From contig CAMATY010000005.1 of the NCBI GenBank assembly GCA_945861325.1, forward strand, positions 1-40,199: DNA of 40,199 nt, given 5' to 3'. The notes beneath the pieces were generated by a model, which ran no database searches, was not told the DNA's origin, and saw only the letters and a program-made list of their open reading frames with translations. The position numbers and the translations under genes were made by a program. How positions within the stretch are numbered: position 1 is the stretch's first letter; every line of letters begins with the position of its first letter. Origin of the DNA: Ferrithrix thermotolerans DSM 19514. Its GTDB lineage: Bacteria > Actinomycetota > Acidimicrobiia > Acidimicrobiales > Ilumatobacteraceae. Of this stretch, positions 17,299-25,437 are shown one piece after another.

Positions 17299-18315
17299 AT
17301 GGCAAAGAACCTAGCAATCGATTTAGGAACAGCGAACACTCTGGTTTATCAGGAGGATGCAGGAATCGTAATTAACGAGCCGTCTGTGATTGCTGTCAAC
17401 CGAAAAACCGGTGAAGTACTTGCAACCGGAGAAGAAGCTTGGCGGATGATTGGAAAAACCCCCGGGCACATCGTTGCAGTGAGACCGTTGCGTGGTGGAG
17501 CAATTACTGACTTTGATGTCACTGAGAAAATGATTCGTATGTTGTTGCAACGCGCGGGTGTCACAAGATTTTCACGACCAAAAGTTTTAATTTGTGTACC
17601 GTCGGCGATTACAGAAATTGAACGGCGCGCAGTTACCGACGCAACTCGTCGAGCCGGCGCCGCAGATGCACAATTGCTAGAACAGCCCGTGGCAGCCGCA
17701 ATTGGAGCGAATCTACCAATTACAGAACCAGTGGGAAACTTGGTGATTGATATTGGCGGAGGAACCACTGAAACTGTAGTGATTAGTATGGGCGGAATTG
17801 TTGCGCTTAAAGCTGTGCGTGTTGGAAGCTTTGATATTGACTCAGAGATTCAGGGCTATGTACGTCGTAGTCATGGAATTGCAATTGGTGAGCGCACCGC
17901 CGAACAAATTAAAATTTCAATAGGAAGTGCGATGGCAATGCCTGGTCTCGCAGACGCCGAGGTGCGTGGACGAGATTTGGTTTCTGGATTGCCAAAGACA
18001 ATTATTTTGACCGCTACAGAAATCCGTGAAGCCATAAATCCAGTGGTCACGAAAATGATCGATTCAGTTATTCAATGTCTAGGCCAAGCACCCCCAGAAT
18101 TAGCTCAGGACTTTCTTAAGCGTGGAATGTATGTAGTTGGTGGCGGAGCGCTTCTCAAAGGAATGCCGGAACGAATTGCATTTGAGACACAGGTTCCCGT
18201 TGTCCTTTCCGATGATGCGCTCGAAGCAGTTGTACTTGGTGCAGGTGCTTGTGTCGAAAAGTGGTCAGAGATGCGAATGTCATTTATGGATTCGCGTCGA
18301 GAGATGACTATCTAG
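17299..18315 (+). CDS. mreB: Rod-shape actin homologue MreB
   Basis: This 338-aa protein has all actin-fold phosphate and adenosine motifs of MreB: DLGTANTLVY at the N-terminus, GAITDFDVTEKMI, VCVP-type ICVPSAITEIERRAV, LEQPVAAAIGANLPI, DIGGGTTETVVISMGGIV and VVGGGALLKGMPE. Length is normal for MreB (330-350 aa). MreB polymers guide lateral wall synthesis. The usual downstream mreC and mreD are absent; instead the convergent tesB begins after 8 bp. It might be one of several MreB paralogues in the genome. It is probably co-transcribed with moaE and the small membrane protein. Confidence 0.93.
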   Translation: MAKNLAIDLGTANTLVYQEDAGIVINEPSVIAVNRKTGEVLATGEEAWRMIGKTPGHIVAVRPLRGGAITDFDVTEKMIRMLLQRAGVTRFSRPKVLICVPSAITEIERRAVTDATRRAGAADAQLLEQPVAAAIGANLPITEPVGNLVIDIGGGTTETVVISMGGIVALKAVRVGSFDIDSEIQGYVRRSHGIAIGERTAEQIKISIGSAMAMPGLADAEVRGRDLVSGLPKTIILTATEIREAINPVVTKMIDSVIQCLGQAPPELAQDFLKRGMYVVGGGALLKGMPERIAFETQVPVVLSDDALEAVVLGAGACVEKWSEMRMSFMDSRREMTI

Positions 18316-18323
18316 ATCATTAT

Positions 18324-19178
18324 CTAGTCAACTAGTCGTGTCAGCCCCTCTTGGGCAACTGTTACAACAAGTTGACCTGACTTTGTAAAAATTGAACCGC
18401 TAGCGAGACCTCTTGCATTAGAAGTTGAGAGCGCAAGTTGGTCATAGAGCAACCAATCGTCGGCACGAAACGGCCGATGAAACCACATCACATGGTCCAA
18501 ACTCGCCATTTGTACCCCTTTGTCCGTCCATGAAATTCCGTGTGGGAGTAGCGCAGTGTCTAGAAGTGACATGTCGCTTGCATAAGTAACTATGCACGCA
18601 TGTAACACGGGATCATCCGGAAGTTTTCCATCTGCACGCATCCATAGTTTTTGACCGGAACTTTTATTGTTCTTTCTCGAGAATGGGTCAGAGTCGATAT
18701 AACGAAGATCAATTGGTCGAGGATGATCAAACCAATCTCCAATTTGTTGTTTATAAGGAGTCATTCGCTCCTTAAAATCAGGAAGGGACTCAGCCAACGG
18801 TAAGTCTTTGGGCATTTGAATATGGTTTTCTAGTCCTTTTTCAAAAATTTGAAAACTTGCCTGCAAGTTAAAAATTGCTTTACCGTGCTGAATAGCGATT
18901 ACACGGCGTGTTGTAAAACTTTTACCATCGCGGATGCGGTCAACTTCGTAGAGAATCGGCACAGTCGGATCACCAGGTCGCAAGAAATATGCATGTAGAG
19001 AATGCACATGCCGAGATTTATCGTCGACGGTTCTTGACGCGGCGATGAGTGCCTGGCCAGCAACTTGACCACCGAAAACTCGTTGCCGATTCTCATCGGG
19101 TGAAACCCCGCGAAAAATATTGACTTCAATTACTTCAAGATCCAATAGTTTTATCAGATCGTCAAGTGCGGAAGTCAC
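18324..19178 (-). CDS. tesB: TesB-like acyl-CoA thioesterase II
   Basis: This 284-aa double-hotdog thioesterase has the N-terminal hotdog with RVFGGQVAGQALIAASRTV and HSLHAYFLRPGDP, then RDGKSFTTRRVIAIQHGKAIF. The C-terminal hotdog has SLDHVMWFHRPFRADDWLLY and the acidic-motif region ending RGLASGSIFTKSGQLV. It hydrolyses medium- to long-chain acyl-CoA to free fatty acid and CoA in the cytosol. Its length equals the usual TesB. The GTG start at 19178 is the first in frame. It is divergent from the LIC12162-family gene (76 bp) and convergent with mreB. Confidence 0.92.
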   Translation of the reverse strand: MTSALDDLIKLLDLEVIEVNIFRGVSPDENRQRVFGGQVAGQALIAASRTVDDKSRHVHSLHAYFLRPGDPTVPILYEVDRIRDGKSFTTRRVIAIQHGKAIFNLQASFQIFEKGLENHIQMPKDLPLAESLPDFKERMTPYKQQIGDWFDHPRPIDLRYIDSDPFSRKNNKSSGQKLWMRADGKLPDDPVLHACIVTYASDMSLLDTALLPHGISWTDKGVQMASLDHVMWFHRPFRADDWLLYDQLALSTSNARGLASGSIFTKSGQLVVTVAQEGLTRLVD

Positions 19179-19241
19179 CCTGCCATTCTTACATCTTGTG
19201 CAATCTCTCAGTACCTTATTTCTTCAATCATCTGGCACAGA

Positions 19242-19247
19242 TACGAT
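19242..19247 (+). promoter_or_regulatory. -10 element TACGAT for the LIC12162-family gene
   Basis: TACGAT lies 7 nt before GTG 19255 in the 76-bp divergent space with tesB. No convincing Shine-Dalgarno sequence is present. Confidence 0.45.
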
Positions 19248-19254
19248 TTAAGAA

Positions 19255-20853
19255 GTGACTATTGTCTGGAATGCCCAACGCGTAAGCACAGGTCTGACCG
19301 AAATTGAACGAGCAAGATCAGTTGTATTTGGTCGAATTAAACAAATACTTGATGAGTATCACGGAGTGGTTCGTTCAGCACGATATTACGACATCTTGCT
19401 CGGTGATTTTATTGAACGATATTTGCACCTTGTATATGTCGCAACCCAGGACAACGCCGACGAATTGTCGAAAAATTACGAACCGGTGTCAAATATAAGT
19501 GTTGCTGAAAAAATTCAATCTGATGTTTTTCGGGACACGCTCGATTTTTTTTCTGCCTATACCAAGTTGCCGACCATTACCCTGGCGACTTTGAGAACAC
19601 TCATCAATTTTGGTCCGACTTCGATTTCGGTTTCAAGTTCGCCGATAGTAATTAACAATTCTGGGCTCTCAGGTCGTCGTGACAAAGTTGTTGGAAAGTT
19701 TCTCAAGGCGGTTACCAAACAGAGGTCGTCAAAGGTTCTATTTATCAGACCATTTTCTGGACGCGTACCGTTTAGTTGGGTTGGTGCAATGATTCTTTGG
19801 CGCTCGTGGGCTAAGCACGACGACCTTAATTTAAAATACGCGGTAAATGTTCTGCCCGATAATGTGTGGCGACAAAGAAATATTTCACAAATTTCCAAAG
19901 ATTCTTCGCTCGCAGAAGTTAGTTGCGCACTTCTCGGGGTGTTTTTACCGGCGGCAGTTGTTGAAGGGTTTAGCGCAATTCGTGCGAAGATTCTTTTAGC
20001 CCGACCGAATCGCCCTGCACATATATATTCTTCGCAGTCTTTGTGGACCCATCTTGAGTTCAAGATTTTGGCAGCAGAGTGGTGCGAACTTGGAACACAA
20101 TTGTCGTACCACCAGCACGGTGGTTGGTATGGCCTCGACGAGCTTCATGTTGCAGAACAATTTGAACGTCGAGTCTCTGACACCTACTACACCTGGGGAT
20201 GGAGCCGTGGCGACAAAAACACGCGTATTCTTTCGCCGGTAATACCGAGGCAAAGAAGTCGAAGCAAGTCGAAAGATTCATTAATTTGTTTTGACCAACC
20301 CCAGCAGATTTATCGATTGCAATACTTTCCATTAACTGGCACTTTGCAGACGATGTATGACCAGGTGGTTGAATTTGTAAAGTTACGAAACACCAAGACT
20401 AAGTTAAAAATTCGCTTATTTCTCGGCGACTATGGCACGGCGCAACGCCAAGCAATTCTTGCTGCGTGTCCTGACGCCAACTTCGGAAACTCAGAAGATA
20501 TTTTTGAACAATATTTTGGAAGTCGAATCGTGGTGCACAGTTACCTTGGTACATCTTGGCTAGAAACGATTGGAATGAATATTCCCACAGTTTGTTTCTA
20601 CGATCCTGAGGCATACAAGTTCAGACCAGATGCTAAATCGCTGATTGACGAACTTACGCGAGTTGGGATCTTGCACAATTCTGGTAGTAGTGCAGCGACG
20701 TTTGTAAACAGGATTGACGATGATGTCGCAAAGTGGTGGCTCTCAACTGAAGTTCAATTAGCACGAACAAATTTTGCTGAAAAGTTTGCAAATTTTTCAC
20801 CAGACTGGAAGAACCAGTGGCAACAAGAATTCAGCAGATTGCTTAATTCGTAA
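19255..20853 (+). CDS. LIC12162-family putative transferase (surface glycan)
   Basis: This 532-aa protein resembles the LIC12162 family of putative transferases linked to O-antigen-type polysaccharide loci. The family-like signature is SYHQHGGWYGLDELHVAEQFERR followed by SDTYYTWGW (positions about 20107-20199). The C-terminal half has a GT-B/TagF-like look, with VVHSYLGTSWLETIGMNIPTV resembling the nucleotide-sugar or CDP-binding half of glycosyltransferases. No membrane helix is seen. The chemistry of the family is not established, so the substrate is unknown. A methyltransferase gene follows 11 bp downstream on the same strand. Confidence 0.75.
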   Translation: MTIVWNAQRVSTGLTEIERARSVVFGRIKQILDEYHGVVRSARYYDILLGDFIERYLHLVYVATQDNADELSKNYEPVSNISVAEKIQSDVFRDTLDFFSAYTKLPTITLATLRTLINFGPTSISVSSSPIVINNSGLSGRRDKVVGKFLKAVTKQRSSKVLFIRPFSGRVPFSWVGAMILWRSWAKHDDLNLKYAVNVLPDNVWRQRNISQISKDSSLAEVSCALLGVFLPAAVVEGFSAIRAKILLARPNRPAHIYSSQSLWTHLEFKILAAEWCELGTQLSYHQHGGWYGLDELHVAEQFERRVSDTYYTWGWSRGDKNTRILSPVIPRQRSRSKSKDSLICFDQPQQIYRLQYFPLTGTLQTMYDQVVEFVKLRNTKTKLKIRLFLGDYGTAQRQAILAACPDANFGNSEDIFEQYFGSRIVVHSYLGTSWLETIGMNIPTVCFYDPEAYKFRPDAKSLIDELTRVGILHNSGSSAATFVNRIDDDVAKWWLSTEVQLARTNFAEKFANFSPDWKNQWQQEFSRLLNS

Positions 20854-20864
20854 TCAAAATCCTC

Positions 20865-21515
20865 ATGGATAAAGTTTTACGCGCCGAGGCACTGATAACA
20901 AAGGGTTTCATGCCACCCAACGAAGGTGATGCGCTCTACCTAGCAGCCTGTGTGGTTTGTAAAACACTGCCACAGTTACCAATCGTTGAGGTTGGAACAT
21001 ATTGCGGTCGTTCTACCGTTTGGCTTGGTGCAGCCGCCAGAAAATATCGCACGACTGTGTTTGCGGTTGACCACCACTTTGGTAGTGAGGAGAATCAGCA
21101 AGGGTGGGAATGGTTCGATGAATCGTTAATTGATTCGGTGACGGGCAGGCTCAACACTTTGCCCAAGTTGCTCGAGACTTTGCGCAGATCAGGACTCACA
21201 GATGTTGTAGTTCCTGTTGTTGGTGATTCAAAGGTAATCAGTTCGCAATGGTCAAAAAAAGTATCAATGTGTTTTATTGATGGTGGTCATGGCGATCAAC
21301 CAGCACAAGATGATTATTTTGGATGGGCACCAAAAGTTGCATTGAATGGATTTCTTGCAGTTCACGATGTTTTCGCTGATCCAAAAGACGGGGGTCAAGC
21401 ACCATTTAAATATATTTACAGCGCTGCGATTGATTCTGGGGAATTTATTGAGTTGTCGGCTACGGGTTCGTTAAGAATTCTGCAACGAATTAAACAACCA
21501 AACTTTAAAGACTAA
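20865..21515 (+). CDS. Class I SAM-dependent methyltransferase (Methyltransf_24 type)
   Basis: This 216-aa Rossmann-fold methyltransferase has motif I PIVEVGTYCGRSTVWLG (about 39-55), the acidic residue of motif II in VFAVDHHF, and VSMCFIDGGHGDQPAQDDYFGW with the Asp-Gly-Gly-His typical of the Methyltransf_24 group. Many members act on sugars or natural products. It probably forms a two-gene operon with the LIC12162-like transferase (11-bp gap) and overlaps the convergent toroid gene by 4 bp at the stops. The likely role is methylation of a glycan building block; the substrate is not predictable. Confidence 0.85.
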   Translation: MDKVLRAEALITKGFMPPNEGDALYLAACVVCKTLPQLPIVEVGTYCGRSTVWLGAAARKYRTTVFAVDHHFGSEENQQGWEWFDESLIDSVTGRLNTLPKLLETLRRSGLTDVVVPVVGDSKVISSQWSKKVSMCFIDGGHGDQPAQDDYFGWAPKVALNGFLAVHDVFADPKDGGQAPFKYIYSAAIDSGEFIELSATGSLRILQRIKQPNFKD

Positions 21516-22549
21516 TTATTTTTTGTTTCTTCATATTTGAAAATCTCAGAAGCTGGTGAGATGCCAAGCAATGAGTCCGCTGCCAGAATTACTGCGGCTC
21601 CTGTGTAGGCCGAACGTTCTTCGGCCGGAAAAATAACTTTGTTCGGATACACCAAACCCGTTAAATATGATCCGTCAGTAGTTCGGTGTTGAATCGTCGT
21701 ATTCAATAAATATTGCGCAGTTTCGACATCGCCGATTGCAGAAAATGCAAGAGAGCATTCGGCAGTTTCTGAGGCAGTAACCCACGGTTCGTCGCTGACG
21801 CATCTGACACCGAGGTCTGGCATGACGAATAAATCCCACTGACTGTTGAGGCGTGATTTCGCGGCGTCCCCAGTTAGCGCACCCGTTAGAACAGGGTAGT
21901 ACCAGTCCATCGCCCATCTATCTTTTGGTTCAAATGCGTTCGGCCGATTTTGAATTACGCGATCAATTTGTTCGGCAGTCTCGCGCCATTTAGGTTTTGG
22001 TTTACCGAGTACATCAGCAACATTGGTCGCAGAAATCAATGCATGGCGAATTGATGAACACCCGGTCAACAACGCATAATCCCAAGGATTATCGTTTTCT
22101 TCTCTGGCCCACAAAATCGTGCCATCCCTGCGTTGCATATTGAGAACCCACGACATCGCGTTCTCAAGCATTGGCCAAAACTCTCTGAGTGTTGTTTCAT
22201 CTCTGGTGCATAACCAGTGGTGCCAAAGACCAGTTCCGATGTATGCGCAAACATTGCTGTCAAGTTTTGTTTCTTCGACTTTGCCATCGCTATGAAAATA
22301 ATTAAACCAAGAGCCGTCTGATCGTTGGGTCATATTCAACCATCTGTATGCCAGTCGAGAGTTATCATGTCGACCCATTACATCTAGTGCCATTGCGGTT
22401 TCGACATGGTTCCAAGGGTCGCAATGACCACCATCAAACCATGGGATCATGCCACTCGGAAGTTGAAGTTTTACAATTGAATCTGCAGTTAATGAAAGTT
22501 CTTCAACGGTTAGTGGTTGAACAGCTTCTGCAAGGCTTTTTTCGGACAT
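21512..22549 (-). CDS. Alpha/alpha-toroid protein (prenyltransferase/glycoside-hydrolase-like)
   Basis: This 345-aa soluble protein is built of helical repeats. Each has a Trp/aromatic- and Asp/Gly-rich turn, such as QLPSGMIPWFDGGHCDPWNHVETAMAL, QRSDGSWFN, QRRDGTILW, RTTDGSYLTG and SAYTGAAVILAADSLL. This is the alpha6/alpha6 barrel pattern shared by terpene cyclase/prenyltransferase repeats and GH15-like hydrolases. The DxDD motif of squalene cyclases is missing. Similar actinobacterial proteins beside GT4 and methyltransferase genes are usually called prenyltransferase without proof. ATG 22549 is chosen (1 nt after the upstream stop); TTG 22561 is an alternative that would overlap that gene by 11 bp. 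Confidence 0.7.
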   Translation of the reverse strand: MSEKSLAEAVQPLTVEELSLTADSIVKLQLPSGMIPWFDGGHCDPWNHVETAMALDVMGRHDNSRLAYRWLNMTQRSDGSWFNYFHSDGKVEETKLDSNVCAYIGTGLWHHWLCTRDETTLREFWPMLENAMSWVLNMQRRDGTILWAREENDNPWDYALLTGCSSIRHALISATNVADVLGKPKPKWRETAEQIDRVIQNRPNAFEPKDRWAMDWYYPVLTGALTGDAAKSRLNSQWDLFVMPDLGVRCVSDEPWVTASETAECSLAFSAIGDVETAQYLLNTTIQHRTTDGSYLTGLVYPNKVIFPAEERSAYTGAAVILAADSLLGISPASEIFKYEETKNN

Positions 22550-22550
22550 T

Positions 22551-23282
22551 TCAGTTGCCAACTAACTGTGGTTTTTTTGCGTAGACAACATAGCTTTTAC
22601 CGATCGCTGGGCTAAGTGCGCGATCAAGTGCGCGAGTTATTAGTGGCGCAGAGATAATGTCCCACTCAAGAAACTTTTTGTAAATTGCAACTGCTTTATT
22701 ATCTTCTCGTTGTGGACCGACCGCACACCGCAACCACCAATATGGCGAATGCAAACCGTGTGCTTTGTGCGAATCACCGACTACTAGACCAGCATTCTTA
22801 ATTTTTGCTCGCAATTGGCTGCTGCGATAAATGCGTAGATGACCGCCCTTGACGAATGGTGCATGGTATTCATCCGAAAGAGCCCAGTTGATTCGCTCTG
22901 GAAACCATGACGGCACGGTGGCTGCAAGTAAACCCCCTGGTCGTAGAACGCGAACGAATTCGCTCAGTGCAGAAACATCATCATCAATATGTTCTAGAAC
23001 TTCAGATGTAACTACGCAATCAAATGTTGCATCGGCGAATGGCAAACAAGTTGCATCTCCACGTACAACACCCGTAAAAGAATTAGGGTCAAGTTCGCCT
23101 GCTTGATACATCGCCGCAAAAGTTGCGCGGGTAGTTTCAACTTCTTGCTGGGCATAATCAAGCGCTATTACCTGAGCGCCGCGACGCGCGGCTTCAAAGG
23201 CATGTCGACCAAAGCCCGTGCCGGCATCTAAAAATTTGTCGCCAGGTTTTAGGTTTAATTTGTCAAATTTTATTGTCAGCAT
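22551..23282 (-). CDS. Class I SAM-dependent methyltransferase (Methyltransf_11 type)
   Basis: This 243-aa methyltransferase has motif I FLDAGTGFGRHAFEAARRG (about 18-36), motif II VIALDYA, the post-I DATCLPFADATFDCVVTSEVLEHIDD block and VLRPGGLLAATVP. These are all standard for the UbiE/Methyltransf_11 group. It lies between a GT4 gene (2-bp gap) and the toroid gene (stop and next ATG 1 bp apart), so the three are surely one operon. Its substrate is probably the product of the glycosyltransferase or a lipid carrier; that is inference from context. Confidence 0.88.
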   Translation of the reverse strand: MLTIKFDKLNLKPGDKFLDAGTGFGRHAFEAARRGAQVIALDYAQQEVETTRATFAAMYQAGELDPNSFTGVVRGDATCLPFADATFDCVVTSEVLEHIDDDVSALSEFVRVLRPGGLLAATVPSWFPERINWALSDEYHAPFVKGGHLRIYRSSQLRAKIKNAGLVVGDSHKAHGLHSPYWWLRCAVGPQREDNKAVAIYKKFLEWDIISAPLITRALDRALSPAIGKSYVVYAKKPQLVGN

Positions 23283-23284
23283 CT

Positions 23285-24601
23285 CTAGAGGTGATTTCTG
23301 TTTTGATTTTTGTCGCGATTTCGACTGGCCAGTTTTCGTTGGTTGTGGGGCATCGAAAGTACTTCACGATATTGATCAACAGTTAATTGCGCGCAATGTC
23401 GCCATGACCATCTTTCAGCAACTCGCGCGCGACCTGCAAGACCGATCTTTTCGCGCAACTGCTTGTCATCAAGCCCACGACGAATTGTTGCAGCGAGCGC
23501 GTCGCTGTCTGCGGCAACGCAAGACAAAACTGTTTCACCGTCCAAACCTGTAACTTCTGGAAGAGCACCACCTGTTGTCGCAACTAGACAAATACCTGTG
23601 CTCATTGCTTCAATCGCTGGAAGACTAAAACCTTCGTACAGGCTTGGTACGACTGCGAGCTCAGATTGGGCATACAACTCAACAATCTGTTCGTCTGTTA
23701 CTCCAGAAACAAAACTGATGCAATCTTGCAATCCGAGTGATTCAATTAGGTCAGCGCTAGCCCCGGCTCGAGGCTTTCCGATAATTGTTAAGTGGATCTC
23801 TCGTTCTGTGCGAATTTTCGCAACTGCTTCAAGCAAAAATGACAGTCCTTTTAAGGCCACATCTGCTGATGCGGTGGTGATCAGGTGCGCCGACTTTCTT
23901 GTAATCGTCGGAATTGGTTTAAACAAATCTGGATCAACGCCAACTGGAACGAGTCGCATTCGATCTTTCGAAACCCCCATGTCAGTATGAATGTCATTTA
24001 TTGAATTCTCACTGACAACAACTACGCGCGGCATCTTGCTCGCTACACGACCTTGCATCCAAACAAATGAATACCATCTGCCGATTGCTTTTCGCTTCCA
24101 CCAATTTTTGGTGTGAGCCATCTCTAGAGCTCGATCTTTGGTTATTGGGTGATGCAGGGTGACAATTGTTGGAATCAGTTTCTCAATTTTTAAAATTCCC
24201 GTTCCTAGACATTGGTTGTCATGAACAAGATCAAAATCATTTAAGCGGTCGCGCAAAACTTGGTGTGCTCGCATGCTAAATGACAGCGGTTCACCGAAAG
24301 TTCCTTTTAGAAATAAAGCAGCCTCAACAAGGTTTGGCCAAGTGTTTAACTCCCAATAGGCAGGAAATCGACCCGGGTTGTGGTCATTAAAAATATCCAG
24401 ACTCGGCAATTTGTGAAGTTGAACTCGCTGATCTAAAACTGGGTATGGCTGACCGCTAAAAACTTCAACATGATGCCCAAGATCTGTGAGCGCTTTTGTC
24501 AAATGACGCGTGTACACGCCTTGCCCACCAACGTGTGGTTTGCCACGATAAGTGAGATATGCAATTCGCAGCGGGCCGTTGATATCGAACGGCTTAGTCA
24601 T
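23285..24601 (-). CDS. GT4-family glycosyltransferase
   Basis: This 438-aa GT-B enzyme has the N-terminal acceptor half starting RIAYLTYRGKPHVGGQGVYT with the Gly-rich loop. The C-terminal donor half has VPVGVDPDLFKP and the E-x7-E motif in EGFSLPAIEAMSTG. Retaining GT4 enzymes transfer a sugar from a nucleotide-sugar donor. The tail is Lys/Arg/Asn-rich. It is the first gene of the GT4-methyltransferase-toroid operon; ATG 24601 has TAAGAT 6 nt upstream. The conserved trio suggests synthesis of a modified sugar lipid or polymer, product unknown. Confidence 0.9.
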   Translation of the reverse strand: MTKPFDINGPLRIAYLTYRGKPHVGGQGVYTRHLTKALTDLGHHVEVFSGQPYPVLDQRVQLHKLPSLDIFNDHNPGRFPAYWELNTWPNLVEAALFLKGTFGEPLSFSMRAHQVLRDRLNDFDLVHDNQCLGTGILKIEKLIPTIVTLHHPITKDRALEMAHTKNWWKRKAIGRWYSFVWMQGRVASKMPRVVVVSENSINDIHTDMGVSKDRMRLVPVGVDPDLFKPIPTITRKSAHLITTASADVALKGLSFLLEAVAKIRTEREIHLTIIGKPRAGASADLIESLGLQDCISFVSGVTDEQIVELYAQSELAVVPSLYEGFSLPAIEAMSTGICLVATTGGALPEVTGLDGETVLSCVAADSDALAATIRRGLDDKQLREKIGLAGRARVAERWSWRHCAQLTVDQYREVLSMPHNQRKLASRNRDKNQNRNHL

Positions 24602-24607
24602 TTGTAA

Positions 24608-24613
24608 ATCTTA
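24608..24613 (-). promoter_or_regulatory. -10 element TAAGAT for the GT4 operon
   Basis: On the minus strand TAAGAT lies 6 nt before ATG 24601. The 50-bp gap to the upstream epimerase gene therefore seems to hold a separate promoter. Confidence 0.45.
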
Positions 24614-24651
24614 CCGTCAGGGTTTTATTCCGCCGATGCGGAGATTACGAG

Positions 24652-25437
24652 TTAAGCCGAAATGATTAGACGCATGTAACGACTAAGGGGAGTTTTTGGC
24701 GTGATGATGTGTGGCTCGAAATTAAATCCATCTGGTGGACCAGATTGAGGTTCGATACAAATCGCATGCTGCGGCTCGTCATAAACGACCCAGTGAGTGC
24801 AGTCAGATTGAATTTCTACTCGCAAATTGTTTTCGAACTTGATAACTGGCGCTTGTCGTGAAACTGTAAAACAATCATCAAAAGGCCCGGAAGTTGGGGC
24901 AATCATTTCACCACTTGGAATTCCAGATGCATCACGCACATACATTTTTTCAAAGTTTGTCGTGAAGGTGCATGGTCTCGCAAACCAAGGATGCCATCCA
25001 ACTTGTCCTGGCATAGTCGCGTCGTTCGTCGAAAGATTTAATTCAAATTCAATCGTGTCGTTGACAACTGAAATACTTTGAGTAACTTCACCCGAAAATC
25101 TCCATTGACTTCCGAGATCTATCTGCATCTTCACCGACGAAGGAGAAGTTGCAGTAGTTTCCCATGGACGATCTAGCACGGTGCCGTGAATTGCGTGAGG
25201 TGGCATATTGATTTCTAGATTGTGCTGTTTTGCATCGTGGATAAATACACCGTTACGAACGCGACCTGCCCAAGGTGCCATTGGGTAACAACCCCATTTT
25301 TGTGAGTTCGTCTCGCCATTTTTGGTAATCAATAGTTCACGATCAAATGCGACGATTGATGATATTCGGCCACCGAGATATGGGCTAATGATGCAGCGAA
25401 CATTTTCACTGGCAATCACTAAGTCGTCACCTGCCAT
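24652..25437 (-). CDS. Aldose 1-epimerase-like protein
   Basis: This 261-aa protein has the galactose-mutarotase beta-sandwich signature. APWAGRVRNGVF carries the substrate Arg, HAIHGTV the first His, GQVGWHPWF the catalytic His and CIEPQSGPPDGFN the Glu base. These give a full catalytic set, so it probably interconverts alpha and beta anomers of a hexose or hexose-6-phosphate. At 261 aa it is shorter than GalM (about 340) and nearer the YeaD/Aldose_epim group. It follows lnt directly (stop and start adjacent, 25437/25438), so it is in the htpX-lnt operon. Confidence 0.85.
   Translation of the reverse strand: MAGDDLVIASENVRCIISPYLGGRISSIVAFDRELLITKNGETNSQKWGCYPMAPWAGRVRNGVFIHDAKQHNLEINMPPHAIHGTVLDRPWETTATSPSSVKMQIDLGSQWRFSGEVTQSISVVNDTIEFELNLSTNDATMPGQVGWHPWFARPCTFTTNFEKMYVRDASGIPSGEMIAPTSGPFDDCFTVSRQAPVIKFENNLRVEIQSDCTHWVVYDEPQHAICIEPQSGPPDGFNFEPHIITPKTPLSRYMRLIISA

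Noticed and set aside
18312-18327. CTAGAT-CATT-ATCTAG inverted repeat between mreB and tesB
   Set aside because: It is AT-rich with a 6-bp stem and no T run, and it is formed mostly by the two opposed TAG stop regions, so it was not called as a terminator.
24622-24640. TCCGC-GCGGA hairpin downstream of the epimerase gene
   Set aside because: The stem is 5 bp and no U tract follows on the minus strand; not convincing as a terminator.
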